Positions 12,401 to 24,269 are shown, numbered from the stretch's first letter. The stretch: DNA of 64,000 bases from Symsagittifera roscoffensis (GCF_963678635.1 NC_087065.1:19421623-19485622); one strand, 5' to 3'. The notes: generated from the sequence alone by a model not told the origin. Made by a program: numbers and translations.

Positions 12401-13745
12401 AGTTGTCACCAGGGAAAAATGAGGACCTGTGCAACTTGAACGTGACACACAAGCTGATTTTGCCTCATCAAGAAGAATCTAAAGAGAAACGGACAAATCT
12501 AGAGATGGTTTGTCGAAGAAGATATAGCAGGTCACTTGCCTCAATCTGGCAACCGGAAGCGGGGGACACTCATGTGACGGTGGACACCAGCCATTCCAGA
12601 GAAGGGACTTGGCCAGGAGGTTCGGTGACGCTGCGGAGAAGGAGAAGGGTGGGGGGCAAATCTTAGGCCGTTATTGTTCGAGTACCACTGTGAATTTGGA
12701 GACGGCCCTATGATTCTTCTCGAGAATGTGTAGTCTAGATTAGCTAGATATGCTTGAATCTGAACACTATCTACTCACGGCATTGTGTGTGGAATCCTGA
12801 CCTGGAGTAATGCAGATGATTCAGAAACCTATCAAGGGATGCATGATGGTCTTGGAAGCAAAATGGGGTTCCCGGTGAGTGAGGCCTATAGCTTGCCAAT
12901 GAATGCGAAGTCTATGGTGGGATCGGTGATGGCAAACTTCTGCGGGAGCCATTAACCATTACAGATGCCGATGGTGGAGGCGTCTAGCCAGTGGGTGATG
13001 ATTGAGAAGAACTTCTCGATATTCAAGTGTGTAGGACCGGCAAGAATGTCACATCGCTCGCACCAGCACAACATTGGAGCGAGGATAGTGGACTTGAGTA
13101 ATACTTGGGGAGTTGAACTCTTGAGTCTTGAGTGATTTTGACAGCAAAGTACCAGAGGCAAGGTTCTCAACAACGCCCCTGCCGTGGACAAAAATGACTT
13201 GATCCACACCAAGATGATGAGGTTCGAACCTTTGCTTGAAACGTTTGAAGAACGCAACCTCTGGAGTAATAGCTTGATGCATGGAGACTATCCTTGTCAT
13301 TGTGTGACACAGACCGTGGGGTATCCAGAGAAGAGCAACCTCTGCTTGATATGGGATGTTGAGGAAATCCGTGCTATAGGGTTACCAGATCACCAACAGA
13401 ACGTGACCGTCTTCGTGGTAAGCTCGATGCTGGCACTGCGATGGATTGAGGGTAACGTGATAAAATACCGCGAGTGGAAAGCACCGACTGTGGAAGCTAT
13501 ACCTGCGATCATTTTCAGCAGGAGGCTCGAGTTGTATGAGACTGCTTGCAAGCTATTCGCAATACCGATGGAAGTGAATTGTGTCTGGAGCCGGTTGCGA
13601 TTTTTTTGTGGTTTAGGGCGACGTTGACCTCTTGGTTGTATGTCTTGCAGAAGAACCACTGTGACATTCTGCCGGATTGGCACAGTCGAACTCGCCGCGG
13701 CACTAGAAAAAAGACGATAAAGGCCTTAGCAATCGTTTATCAGTA
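9460..13745 (+). pseudogene. decayed coding block of unknown origin, possibly a relic retroelement
   Basis: Base composition shifts abruptly to GC-richer, codon-like sequence. On the + strand, stretches of plausible charged protein run in changing frames with stops between them: about 10205-10345, 10575-10800, 11064-11483 (140 codons), 11479-11877, 11817-12194 and 13184-13627. The 10.5-11.5 kb part is rich in Lys and Glu (for example EFKRKVEQKL, EFKEELWDIV), like a Gag or coiled-coil protein. I recognise no protease, reverse transcriptase, integrase or transposase motif, and I found no LTRs. The 324-codon Ser-rich frame on the opposite strand (10577-11551) is the antisense shadow. It could be a dead Gag-like polyprotein, a degraded DNA transposon, or a host pseudogene. 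Confidence 0.4.
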
Positions 13746-13945
13746 AAAAAGAGGGTCAGATATTCTGGAACTTTTAATTTTTGAAATTTCGGTTTTCAGC
13801 GGTCTTTTTGTGAGAAATGAAAAAACAGTCATATTTGGCAAGAAAGTCAGAAAAAAGAGATAACCGAATTAGCAAGACAAAAATCAGTTGCTAGAAACGC
13901 TAGAAATACGGGGCCTCTTATCGTGGTAACAAGACACGATAAGAC
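13403..13945 (+). repeat. direct duplication, copy 1 (about 0.54 kb)
   Basis: It begins at 'gtgaccgtcttcgtggtaag' and ends at 'cgataagac'. Copy 2 is 14109-14655, offset 706 bp, with scattered substitutions and small indels. Both carry the same broken frame (SSMLALRWIE, RRLELYETACK, LTSWLYVL). Copy 1 is contiguous with the decayed coding block; copy 2 is preceded by unrelated sequence, so copy 2 is the probable derived one. Confidence 0.85.
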
Positions 13946-13953
13946 CACACCTT

Positions 13954-14099
13954 CAGGAACAAGACAGCTCTACTTGTTTTGATTATGATTAATAGACAAA
14001 CTGCAAATAGCATCTTCTCTCCAGACTCATTTTCTGTCCACTTTCCCGCAATTATGATTCAATTCTTCAGTTTTCATTGACTTCTTTTTGCAGTTGCTG
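13954..14099. repeat. 146-bp inverted repeat, left arm
   Basis: It starts CAGGAACAAGACAGCTC and ends at CAGTTGCTG. The reverse complement of 15290-15435 matches it along its whole length, with roughly 5-8 percent differences. The two arms enclose duplication copy 2 and about 0.63 kb of other sequence. The flanking 8-mers do not match, so I cannot show it is a transposon terminus. Confidence 0.8.
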
Positions 14100-14108
14100 C
14101 TCAAGAAG

Positions 14109-14655
14109 GTGACCGTCTTCGTGGTAAGCTCGATGCTGGCACTGCGATGGATTGAGGATAACGTAGTAAAATACCGCGAGTCGAAAGCACTGACTATGGA
14201 AGCTATACCTGCAATCGATTACTGCAGGAGGCTCGAGTTGTATGAGACTGCTTGCAAGGTATTTGCAATACCGATGGAAGTGAAGTGTGTCTGGAGCCGG
14301 GTGCGATTTTTTTTGTGGTTTAGGGCGACGTTGACCTCTTGGTTGTATGTCTTGTAGAAGAACCATTGTGACATTCAGCCGGATTGGCACAGTCGAATTT
14401 GCCGCGGCACTAGAAAAATGACGATAAAGGCCTTAGCGATCGTTTATCAGTAAAAAAAAGAGGGTCAGAATATTCTGGAAGTTTTAATTTTTGAAATTTC
14501 GATTCTCAGCGGTCTTTTTGTGAGAAATGAAAAAACAGCCATATTTGGCAAGAAAATCAGAAAAAAGAGATAACCGAATTAGCAAGACAAGAATCAGTTG
14601 CTAGAAACGCTAGAAATACGGGGCCTCTTATCGTGGTAACAAGAAACGATAAGAC
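14109..14655 (+). repeat. direct duplication, copy 2
   Basis: Second copy of the sequence at 13403-13945, sharing both ends and the TTTTTTTGTGGTTTAGGGCG stretch. It sits directly after the left arm of a 146-bp inverted repeat, so it may have been carried there by an inversion or insertion event. Confidence 0.85.
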
Positions 14656-15289
14656 GCTAACCTTGAAGAAACCATACGGAAGGAAGGTGCAGTGGGACAT
14701 CCGGAGCGGATCAGTATCGTCCCGCGCCCCGAGATCGGAAAGATAAGAGAGTTATCTCTGAGAGAGAGAGAGTGGAATTGGAGGCCCGGTGCTCAAGGAC
14801 TCAGTAGACTATAGCATACATTTTTAGCTGCTGTGATGCCCTGAATACTTGAATTAACTCCAATTTTATATTGTATTTGAGAGCATGAGTAGCTAAAAAA
14901 AGGAAAAGGTCAACACATCTCCAATGGATTTATTATCTAAGTGTCACTAAAAAGATAGTAAAGTATGATATTCGAGCCGTGTTTTGAATGGTAACCACCT
15001 AGTCTGGGGATCCGAGACCGAGCTATGTGGTTATCTTCGCATGTAACGAAAGCTAATCAAAAATCGTTTGACTGATGGCCTAAAAACGGTAACTTTTTAC
15101 TACACCCTAAACAGACCAGAAAATCAAATGGCAAGGTCAAGACGGTGAAAAACGGGTAGAATCTAGGTAACTGACGCCGGCCAGTTGTCAACAGGTGCTT
15201 TTTCTACGCTCCGTCACTATGGAGTATTTGGGCGAATGTTACACACATAAAAAACTATCGAATTGGACATGTCATTATCAAATTTATCT

Positions 15290-15435
15290 CAGCAACTGAA
15301 AAAAGAAGTCAAGGAAATCTGAAGAATTGAATCATAATTGCGGGAAAGTGGACAGAAAATGAGTCTGGAGAGAAGTTGCTATTCGCAGTTTGTCTATTAA
15401 TAATAATCAATTCAAGTAGAGCTGTCTTGTTCCTG
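15290..15435. repeat. 146-bp inverted repeat, right arm
   Basis: Reverse complement of 13954-14099, running from CAGCAACTGAAAAAAGAAG to CTGTCTTGTTCCTG. A 67-codon frame overlaps it but looks incidental. Confidence 0.8.
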
Positions 15436-17190
15436 ATAGAGAACGCCGAGAATTTTTGCAAGAGTGTTATTACTGGAATAAGGAGAACCTTGCTTGGTCT
15501 AGTCGACGAGTGGAGCGACGCAATGGTCCAGACAACAAAACTACTTGAGTTTAAACTAGTTAATTCCTCAAACTTCTAGAGTTGCTTTAGTTATATTAAT
15601 TACTTGTTTCTAGTCTCGGGTCACTATGTGATTAGGCAATTTAATTTCTTGAGTGTTTTTTACCCAGTCATGTTGAGATAAGGCCGGTTTGAGGTTGATT
15701 TTTCTGAAATGTAACAAAGGTTCAATTTCTAATAAAAATTAATGATGTACTTGAGTTTCCTTCCTTGTTTTTGACGGCGTTTGCGTGTTTCAGGTATTTA
15801 GAGAACTAGCCATGGGGGCGTTCTTCTTTATAGAGTGGGGGCTGGGGGTATTTTGGTAGTAGCCTTCAAGCTGTTACACAATTTTGTGGTCTCATGTCTT
15901 AAGCGAAGCAAATTTGCTCCTACAGAATGAGCTGGAAACACATAAGATGTAGTGTCCCTGACCCTTGAGCAAATGGCTATGAGGCCTATTTCTCTTAACC
16001 TCATTTGTGACGTAAGCGGAAGACTCTTAGAAGTTACTATATTTTATGATTTACAACAGCTTACATCTCATGAATGTACTTTGATTCAATATTTAGACAA
16101 CGGTTTAATTTTTGAATCAATCCTGTCTTCAATTGACGATTTGAATCAATTACAAAGTTGGTAGACAATTCAATTAGTGCTGTTGTAGAAGAGGGACGAT
16201 CGAAGTAAATACTTTTAATGACAATGCATTAAATGCTGACTTGACTTAATTCCTGCAATATTGTTTATTGATGTATTTATATAATGCTGGTATAGGCCCT
16301 ATCCAGCTTGTGCACACCCGTACCTAAACGGAAGGGCCCCTTTTATAGTTTACCTTTTTTATTACCAAGTTCCTTGCCCATGGTCACTATTTTTGCGCCG
16401 AAGTGTTCAAAGTTGACTTTGAATGCATAATAATAAGTCGATGACTTTTCGGCGAACAAATTATAAACAGATACAGGAAACAGCTATTCCTTATAACATA
16501 TCAATACATAGGGGACTAGGTTTTTCAGCAGACCTGTTGTTTTCTAGCAGACAAAATCAATTAACAATTCAAACACATTATCGGCTTCGCTCTGTTTTGC
16601 TTATATCTAGCACAAGAGGAAAAAAGCGCGTGAATCAGTGTTTGGCGCGAAAGTATTTTGCTTGAGATAAATAATTTAATTAGGGAAACTCAACTCCAAA
16701 TGCTACTTGAGTCAACCAGTTTTGCGCCAATTTTTTCTAACGCCTCAAAGCTTACACTCAAAGTCTGCTAAAAAACGTATATTTCATTTTTGTACTAACA
16801 AACCGGTCCCCACTACAGCTAAAATTTCTGAGTTCAAAAATTCTGGTCTGGCTCTTGGTTTTGATTTATTTTCATAACCAAACCAAGAATTTTTTGCAAA
16901 CATTGGCCCAAGGAATTAAAACGTTTAGTCCCCTAAATACCAGTCAAAATGTTTTTTTTTACCTTTATGCTGCGTCACGATGAGGAAAAACAACAAAGAG
17001 TGAACAAGCAAAGATTGCTTAAAACCTTCAGGACTGATAAATTGGATTAGATGTGATTGTTGTTCTAGTTGGTATCATATCAGTTGTGTAAATATTTCTC
17101 TAAGAGACTCTAAGAAAACCCAATGGTTTCAGTGTCCTTTTATGCGTTGGTGTAAAATCTGTTAACAAAGCAACAATAGGAAATGCTTTA
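15436..17190. other. non-genic stretch
   Basis: AT-rich sequence with no exon, RNA gene or bounded transposon that I can support. Open frames at 15952-16164 and 16423-16665 have no recognisable motif and no splice context. 'cacccgtacctaa' near 16315 also occurs near 1215, hinting at another dispersed repeat. Confidence 0.4.
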
Positions 17191-19111
17191 GTGCTAGACA
17201 ATTATGTTAAAACAGCCATCTCAAATGTCCGAGTACTCAAGAGAGCACCAAAAGACTCGCGTGTTCCCTTGGCGGAAAGTCTGTCGGACAAAATAAATGA
17301 GATCGTCTACAATGTAGATGTTACAAAATGGCTAATTTTTTTAAACGTCGTTCTTGTTTTTTTTGGAGCAACCGAAAAAAAGTGGACGGAAACAGACCAA
17401 AAGCATGAGCTCTTTGATAAAACAAAAAAATTCGAGCAAACGACGTGTCACTTCCAAAACCCCATCCTCAAGTTTCAAGCCCGCCTCTGGATGACCTCGA
17501 GCAGAGAATAAAGCTAATAAGTAGTAAGCTCGATGAAGGAAACGTAAAGGGAGGATTAAAAATTGCTGCTTCAAATGACAAAATTGCTCCTTTTTCAACT
17601 GATAACTATCAAAATTAATGGCTAAGCACCCTCAGCGAGCCAAATTTGCAGCTCCAGATCCAGAAAATTTCTTTTTTCGTAACCGTTAGTTCTTTCGTAA
17701 CCGATTTCGAAAGAACTAACGGTTTTTTCGTAACCGATTTTGTTCTTTCGTAATCGAAAGATCGAAAGTTCTTTCGTAACCAATTTCGACCTATACAAAG
17801 CGATAATGTCCATTCCGAAAGGATCAGCAGCAGGTCCTGATAAAATAGTTCCTCAAGTCTTTAAAGGTCTTGTTAGTAAGTCGAATGGCAGTGAGGACCT
17901 AATTTTCTGAAATCGCTTACTAAGCTGATAAACCTCATAGGAGATGGCAAAATACCCGAACCCCTAAGACCTTTCTTTTTGCCCACAGCTTATCGCCCTC
18001 TAAAGATAGACGGAGGGTTGAGACCGATTGCCATAGGCAACACGTTGAGACGTATCGCGTCTAAATGCGCTGGAAGCAAGGCCCTCTCCGAGCAACAAAT
18101 TTTTTTTGCTAAATGTACAGGTAGGATGCTGTACCAAACGAGGAGCAGAAATAGCTGCACTTTCGTTTCGAAACCTAATTGAACGCGACGAAAATCCAAA
18201 ATGCACTGTTTTTTTAAACCTAGATTTTAAGAATGCCTTTAACTCTCTAAATAGAGAAACAATGCTGAATCATGTTTATTCAAATCGCCCCGAATTGTAT
18301 AATTACACTCATTGCGCGTATGGTAAACCTAGTTACTTTTTTTACGGAAGCTCTGTCATAATGTCAGATGACGGAACTCAGCAAGGTGATCCTGAAGCCC
18401 CACCCCTTTTTGCGGACAAACACTAATCAAACAGTTTGAGTCGAAAATTAACATCTGGTATTTGGATGATGGAAACTTAGCCGACGACTATAAAGTAGTA
18501 CTCAAGGACCTTAAAAACATTCTAAAATCGGAACAAATTTACGGCCTGAGCTTGAACACTGAGAAGTGCGAACTTTGTTTTTTGGGACCGACTACTACTA
18601 CACAGCATAATTCAATTGTAACACAATTTCGAAAAATATGCCCCAAAATAAAAATAAAAACAAAAAAAGAACTCCTCATTTTAGGATCTCTAATCGGCGA
18701 ACTTTGCTCGACGAAAACATTAGGGAGCTTGAAAAAATCTCGGATGTCATTGACAAACTAGACGCCCATTATGGTTTTTACCTCCTGAAAAATTGCTTTA
18801 GCATGCCAATACTCCTATATTTTTTGCGTACGAGCCCTTGTTTTTTGCAAAATGATTTTTTGGAACGCTACGACAAATTACTAAGAAATTCGTTATGCAA
18901 GGTCACTAACGTGAAAATGGATGATAACCAGTTTTTACAAGCAGTTCTCCCGGCAGCCAAAGGTGGCTTGGGCGTTTCTTCCGCTTTTCTACTCGCTTTA
19001 CAGTAGGAGCAAAAGATGACTTGAGCGAAATCTTTGGTTTGGAGCATGTGGATCGAACCTATGATGAAGAAGAAGAAGAAGAAAAGTTTTAATTGTGATA
19101 TCAGAAATACA
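17191..19111 (+). pseudogene. 5' part of a decayed non-LTR retroelement (reverse transcriptase), split by an insertion
   Basis: Read across several frameshifts, this is one polyprotein. It has an N-terminal piece (VRVLKRAPKDSRVPLAESL, from about 17230), then AAGPDKIVPQ (about 17828) and the fingers motif LRPIAIGNTLRRIASKC (about 18019). Next come the palm motif LDFKNAFNSLNRE (about 18218), QQGDPEAP (about 18378) and the catalytic YLDDGNLADD (about 18459). Frames break near 17515, 17900 and 18426. A GAA microsatellite follows near 19060. The ORF order matches invertebrate non-LTR elements whose C-terminus carries a Cys-His cluster and a restriction-like endonuclease; that part resumes at 25089, beyond a nested insertion. 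Confidence 0.75.
17679..17795. repeat. small palindromic repeat of TTTCGTAACC units
   Basis: 'cgtaaccgttagttctttcg' is followed shortly by its complement 'cgaaagaactaacgg', and TTTCGTAACC/GGTTACGAAA-like words recur about five times. It interrupts the reverse-transcriptase relic and resembles a tiny foldback insertion. Confidence 0.55.
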
Positions 19112-19165
19112 TCTGAAAAACCTGAGAAAAAGAACAAACGAAAAGAAAATGAGTTCATAGATAAA

Positions 19166-20320
19166 TCATAAGTTCGTTTGGCACAATCTGAGGAACCGGT
19201 TCGGAAAGGTGTTGTTGAACTTCCGAGAAAGTTTGTAGGAGTCTGGCGCTCGGTTTCTTAATCTCTGCATAGAATACTCTTCGCGTGTGGGAATGATATC
19301 AAATAACAAATGATGGGGTTCTTTGAGGATTTTGTGGTAGAGCTCTTTGTCTTTCGAAGTGATTACTTCTTTGATAGGGATATAGTTTGTGGTGAATCCC
19401 ATTCTTTTCGCTCGCTTTTGTAGTCTGTCGATTTTTCCGAGCAAAGAAGCGGAGCAACCGCCCCATACCGTGCAACAATAGGTGAGCTTGGGGAGAACCA
19501 GGGAGTTTAATAACAGATTGAGGTCATGGTATTTATATCCATGGTGCTTGTGTTTGTTGAGTAGATAAAGGTCTGAGCACACTTTTTTGCAGATAAAGTT
19601 GACATGTGTCTCAAAGGTCAAGTGGGTGTCAAAAAATACACCAAGAATCTTGAAACTTTCTTGATTCTCAATAGAACTTGGAATTGGTTGGATGGTACTC
19701 TTGAGTTTAATTGTGAGCTGTTTGGTTTTAGAACAATTAAGGAGAAAGTTAGTCGATTCACACCATTCATATATCATACGTAAGGTTTCTTCAGTGCAAT
19801 CACGACCATTTTTTACCCCAATTATTGGATTATTGTCATCGGCGAACTTGATCATTTGGCATTCCGAGTGATAGTTCACGTCTTCATCAATTTTCAAGTC
19901 GTCGTATGCTAGATTGAAACAGGGTGGGCCCATGATTGTACCCTGCGGGACGCCTGAATTGGGTGACATCAAGTCCGATGACCTTCCAGCCACGCAAACG
20001 AATTGACTTCTTTCAGTTATAAAGCTCAAACCAGATATTTTTTTGAGCTGGGTTAGGACAAGCTCATGTGGTACTCTGTCGAACGCTTTGCTCAGATCTA
20101 AAAAAATCAGCTTGATATAATCATGATCACTAGTGTCTAGATTTTTGCAGGTATCCAGGATCTTCAGAAGGGCAAACTCAGTGGAGCCTCCTTGGCGAAA
20201 ACCAAACTGATTTCTCGATAACCATCGATTGTAGGGTTCTTTAAGGAAATTGTCGTAAACTAGTCGCTCGAAATGTCTCGCAATTACTGGGGTCACTGAT
20301 ATAGGGCGGAGATTATTCAA
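19166..20320 (-). pseudogene. ORF2 3' copy: reverse transcriptase plus C-terminal tail
   Basis: A 384-codon open frame that repeats the reverse transcriptase from LRPISVTPV through FADDNN and then, unlike the other copies, continues through TYCCTVWGGCSASLL and LQKRAKRMGF to the natural ORF2 stop. It represents the original 3' end of the element. Upstream on this strand it joins a duplication junction near 20388, so it has no start of its own. Confidence 0.8.
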
Positions 20321-22551
20321 GTCATTTACTTTAGCACTTTTTGGGACCGGAATTATCCGAGAACGTTTCAGACAGTTATCAGTGAAGCTTGGGGAGAACC
20401 AGGGAGTTTAATAACCGATTGAGGTCATGGTATTTATATCCATGGTGCTTGTGTTTGTTGAGTAGATAAAGGTCTGAGCACACTTTTTTGCAGATAAAGT
20501 TGACATGTGTCTCAAAGGTCAAGTGGGTGTCAAAAAATACACCAAGAATCTTGAAACTTTCTTGATTCTCAATAGAACTTGGAATTGGTTGGATGGTACT
20601 CTTGAGTTTAATTGTGAGCTGTTTGGTTTTAGAACAATTAAGGAGAAAGTTATTCGATTCACACCATTCATATATCATACGTAAGGTTTCTTCAGTGCAA
20701 TCACGACCATTTTTTACCCCAATTATTGGATTATTGTCATCGGCGAACTTGATCATTTGGCATTCCGAGTGATAGTTCACGTCTTCATCAATTTTCAAGT
20801 CGTCGTATGCTAGATTGAAACAGGGTGGGCCCATGATTGTACCCTGCGGGACGCCTGAATTGGGTGACATCAAGTCCGATGACCTTCCAGCCACGCAAAC
20901 GAATTGACTTCTTTCAGTTATAAAGCTCAAACCAGATATTTTTTTGAGCTGGGTTAGGACAAGCTCATGTGGTACTATGTCGAACGCTTTGCTCAGATCT
21001 AAAAAAATCAGCTTGATATAATTTTTTTGAGCTGGGTTAGGACAAGCTCATGTGGTACTCTGTCGAACGCTTTGCTCAGATCTAAAAAAATCAGCTTGAT
21101 ATAATCATTTGGCAAACCAGCTAGATCATTTGGCATTCCGAGTGATAGTTCACGTCTTCATCAATTTTCAAGTCGTCGTATGCTAGATTGAAACAGGGTG
21201 GGCCCATGATTGTACCCTGCGGGACGCCTGAATTGGGTGACATCAAGTCCGATGACCTTCCAGCCACGCAAACGAATTGACTTCTTTCAGTTATAAAGCT
21301 CAAACCAGATATTTTTTTGAGCTGGGTTAGGACAAGCTCATGTGGTACTCTGTCGAACGCTTTGCTCAGATCTAAAAAAATCAGCTTGATATAATCATGA
21401 TCACTAGTGTCTAGATTTTTGCAGGTATCCAGGATCTTCAGAAGGGCAAACTCAGTGGAGCCTCCTTGGCGAAAACCAAACTGATTTCTCGATAACCATC
21501 GATTGTAGGGTTCTTTAAGGAAATTGTCGTAAACTAGTCGCTCGAAATGTCTCGCAATTACTGGGGTCACTGATATAGGGCGGAGATTATTCAAGTCATT
21601 TACTTTAGCACTTTTTGGGACCGGAATTATCCGAGAACGTTTCAGACAGTTATCAGTGAAGCTTGGGGAGAACCAGGGAGTTTAATAACCGATTGAGGTC
21701 ATGGTATTTATATCCATGGTGCTTGTGTTTGTTGAGTAGATAAAGGTCTGAGCACACTTTTTTGCAGATAAAGTTGACATGTGTCTCAAAGGTCAAGTGG
21801 GTGTCAAAAAATACACCAAGAATCTTGAAACTTTCTTGATTCTCAATAGAACTTGGAATTGGTTGGATGGTACTCTTGAGTTTAATTGTGAGCTGTTTGG
21901 TTTTAGAACAATTAAGGAGAAAGTTATTCGATTCACACCATTCATATATCATACGTAAGGTTTCTTCAGTGCAATCACGACCATTTTTTACCCCAATTAT
22001 TGGATTATTGTCATCGGCGAACTTGATCATTTGGCATTCCGAGTGATAGTTCACGTCTTCATCAATTTTCAAGTCGTCGTATGCTAGATTGAAACAGGGT
22101 GGGCCCATGATTGTACCCTGCGGGACGCCTGAATTGGGTGACATCAAGTCCGATGACCTTCCAGCCACGCAAACGAATTGACTTCTTTCAGTTATAAAGC
22201 TCAAACCAGATATTTTTTTGAGCTGGGTTAGGACAAGCTCATGTGGTACTCTGTCGAACGCTTTGCTCAGATCTAAAAAAATCAGCTTGATATAATCATG
22301 ATCACTAGTGTCTAGATTTTTGCAGGTATCCAGGATCTTCAGAAGGGCAAACTCAGTGGAGCCTCCTTGGCGAAAACCAAACTGATTTCTCGATAACCAT
22401 CGATTGTAGGGTTCTTTAAGGAAATTGTCGTAAACTAGTCGCTCGAAATGTCTCGCAATTACTGGGGTCACTGATATAGGGCGGAGATTATTCAAGTCAT
22501 TTACTTTAGCACTTTTTGGGACCGGAATTATCCGAGAACGTTTCAGACAGT
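19487..22551 (-). repeat. tandem internal duplications of the reverse-transcriptase segment
   Basis: The segment between 'agcttggggagaacc' and 'cgtttcagacagtta' (about 890 bp) occurs three times: about 19487-20376, 20388-21650 and 21660-22551. The same novel junction, 'cagacagttatcagtgaagc', occurs at about 20380 and again at about 21650, while 22551 shows the uninterrupted original sequence ('cagttagggaatgagg'). The middle copy contains two smaller back-jumps: an approximately 80-bp repeat of 'gagctgggttaggac..gatataat' (21020-21110) and a restart at 'gatcatttggcattcc' (21124). Copies are nearly identical, so the event is recent or an assembly artefact. Confidence 0.85.
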
Positions 22552-23525
22552 TAGGGAATGAGGATGATGCTAGACATCTGTTATAAATCGAATGAATGGG
22601 TTCGGCTAGAATATGCGCATTATCTTTGAAAACCCATGTGGGAAGTTGATCGTATCCGACCGCTGTTTTCTTTAGGCCAAGCAAAGAGTAGTAGATCTGG
22701 TGAAGGAAAAGCTCTGGGATTGGTGAGTCGCCGACTACTTCATGAGGAGGTAAGTTTATTGGGTCATGTTGAGTTGATATATCAGTGAAGAAATTGCAAA
22801 TTTCATCTGGGGTGAACGGTATTTGGGTGATGCTATTTTGTTTTCGTCCAGTGTGCTGATTCACTACATTCCACCACTTCTGAGTACCTCGCCTTCCAGA
22901 TCCCTTAAGCATGTTGTCTTTTATCAGATTTCGAATTTGGTCAGTCAGGAGAGAGACTTGTCGATGATTTCGCTTCCTGTTCAGTTGGTTACGTTTTTTC
23001 AGCAAGTGTTTAACTAGAGGAGTAATGTAATGAGGATCTTTATTTGATAGTTTCACTTTTTTGAGGAGGCAGTTGAGGTCGAGAACTCCCTTTAGATGGT
23101 CCAGGAGACCCATCATTGCGACGTCAGGATCTGAGGTCGTGTAAACATATGTAAAATCTTCATAACTGAGTTGATTGTTGAAATTGAACACGTTCTGGTA
23201 TCTTTGATCGCGAAAATAATGGAGACAGCTTGTGAGTTCGACTGTGGACAAGTCATTAAAGTCTCCTCCAATCATTAGTTCATAATTCGGATGGGTGAGC
23301 ATGAGGTCTTCTGCAGTGCTGGCGAGGTAATTAACATAGTCTTTTTGTTTATTTAAGCATGGTGGGTAATACAGAACAACCAATATGAGCTTGGTTGGAG
23401 CTGTAATTTTTGTCCATAGGATCTCAAACTGTTGACATCTAGATACATTGATAGGTTGAATTTCAATATCTTCATTGTGATGGATGCAGACTCCACCACC
23501 TGTTTTTTTGTTGGAGTTGGAAGGT
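21653..23525 (-). pseudogene. ORF2 main part: endonuclease remainder and reverse transcriptase
   Basis: Open for over 600 codons. It resumes the endonuclease at TGGGVCIHHNEDIE, with YYPP and GGDFND, but I do not find the usual closing Ser-Asp-His motif. The interval between TTSDP and KVKLSNKDPHYITP looks shortened. The reverse transcriptase follows: KTAVGYDQLPTWVF, LRPISVTPVIARHFERL, IFLDLSKAFDRVPHELV (catalytic Asp), GVPQGTIMGPPCF and KFADDNN (catalytic Asp pair). It ends early at LPKLH because a tandem duplication junction replaces the normal continuation LPKLTYCCTVWGG, which is found at 19166-20320. Confidence 0.85.
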
Positions 23526-23533
23526 GTTCTATC

Positions 23534-24084
23534 CAGGGAGTTCAAACTCAAACTCAAACAGTCAAACATCAAACTCAAACTATTCCTTTCAAACTCAAAC
23601 TCAAACTGTAGACGTCTATATTCTCAAACATCAAACTCAAACTCAAACCCTGCCTGTTTTTGTGTAGGATTTTTTCCGTAAGAAAATCGCGCATTATTTT
23701 TTAATTCCGTGGATCTTTGACATTCTATTACTATCAGGCATTTCGAATCGGTTCGAACTGCTATCTCTTTAACTGATTTACTTCTGTTACTTGTTAATTG
23801 CTACTGTTGCTAATTGTTACTGTTGCTAATTGTTACTGTTAATTGCCAATAAATGGTAGATTTTTGTTGTTTTGGTTTAAATGCAATTTGGTCATTTTCA
23901 ATAGAATCTACGCAAAAAACGGTGTATGTCATGCCAAGGTTAAAGACATGAAAATTGAGTGTCAACATAAAAAATTCAAACTCAAACTCAAACATCATTT
24001 CACTGTTTGAGTCAAACTCAAACATCAAACTCAAACAGAATTTACTCAAACTCAAACTTTAAAATCCAATGTTTGAATTCCCTG
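23534..24084. mobile_element. 551-bp hAT-type MITE inside the retroelement endonuclease
   Basis: Perfect 8-bp target duplications GTTCTATC lie at 23526-23533 and 24085-24092. The terminal inverted repeats are CAGGGAGTTCAAAC and CAGGGAATTCAAAC (13 of 14 identical). Both subterminal regions are dense in direct TCAAAC repeats, which in hAT elements commonly serve as transposase binding sites. A 20-bp unit (ttgctaattgttactg...) repeats about three times at 23794-23845. There is no transposase frame. Removing the insert restores the endonuclease frame at DRTPSNSN. Confidence 0.92.
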
Positions 24085-24092
24085 GTTCTATC

Positions 24093-24269
24093 GTGCCTTA
24101 TGAGGTTGTAGTTGGGGATAAAAAAATTACTTGAGGGAAACTCTGAGTTGAACCAGGTTTCGGTGACACAGCAGAGTTGAATATTGTTTTCTAGAATATC
24201 TGCAAGTAAATCACTTGTGGCACCCGATTTTTTGAGAGATCGAGCGTTTACAAACATTATTTTAGGCAT
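24093..24269 (-). pseudogene. ORF2 N-terminus: AP-type endonuclease, cut off by a hAT insertion
   Basis: The frame starts MPKIMFVNARSLKKSG and continues to CVTETWFNSEFPSS, the conserved first part of the apurinic-like endonuclease of Jockey/CR1 elements (the E of TETW is a catalytic residue). It reaches NLIRHDRT and then runs into the MITE, which begins one codon later. The frame resumes at 23525 on the far side with the duplicated target sequence. Confidence 0.8.
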
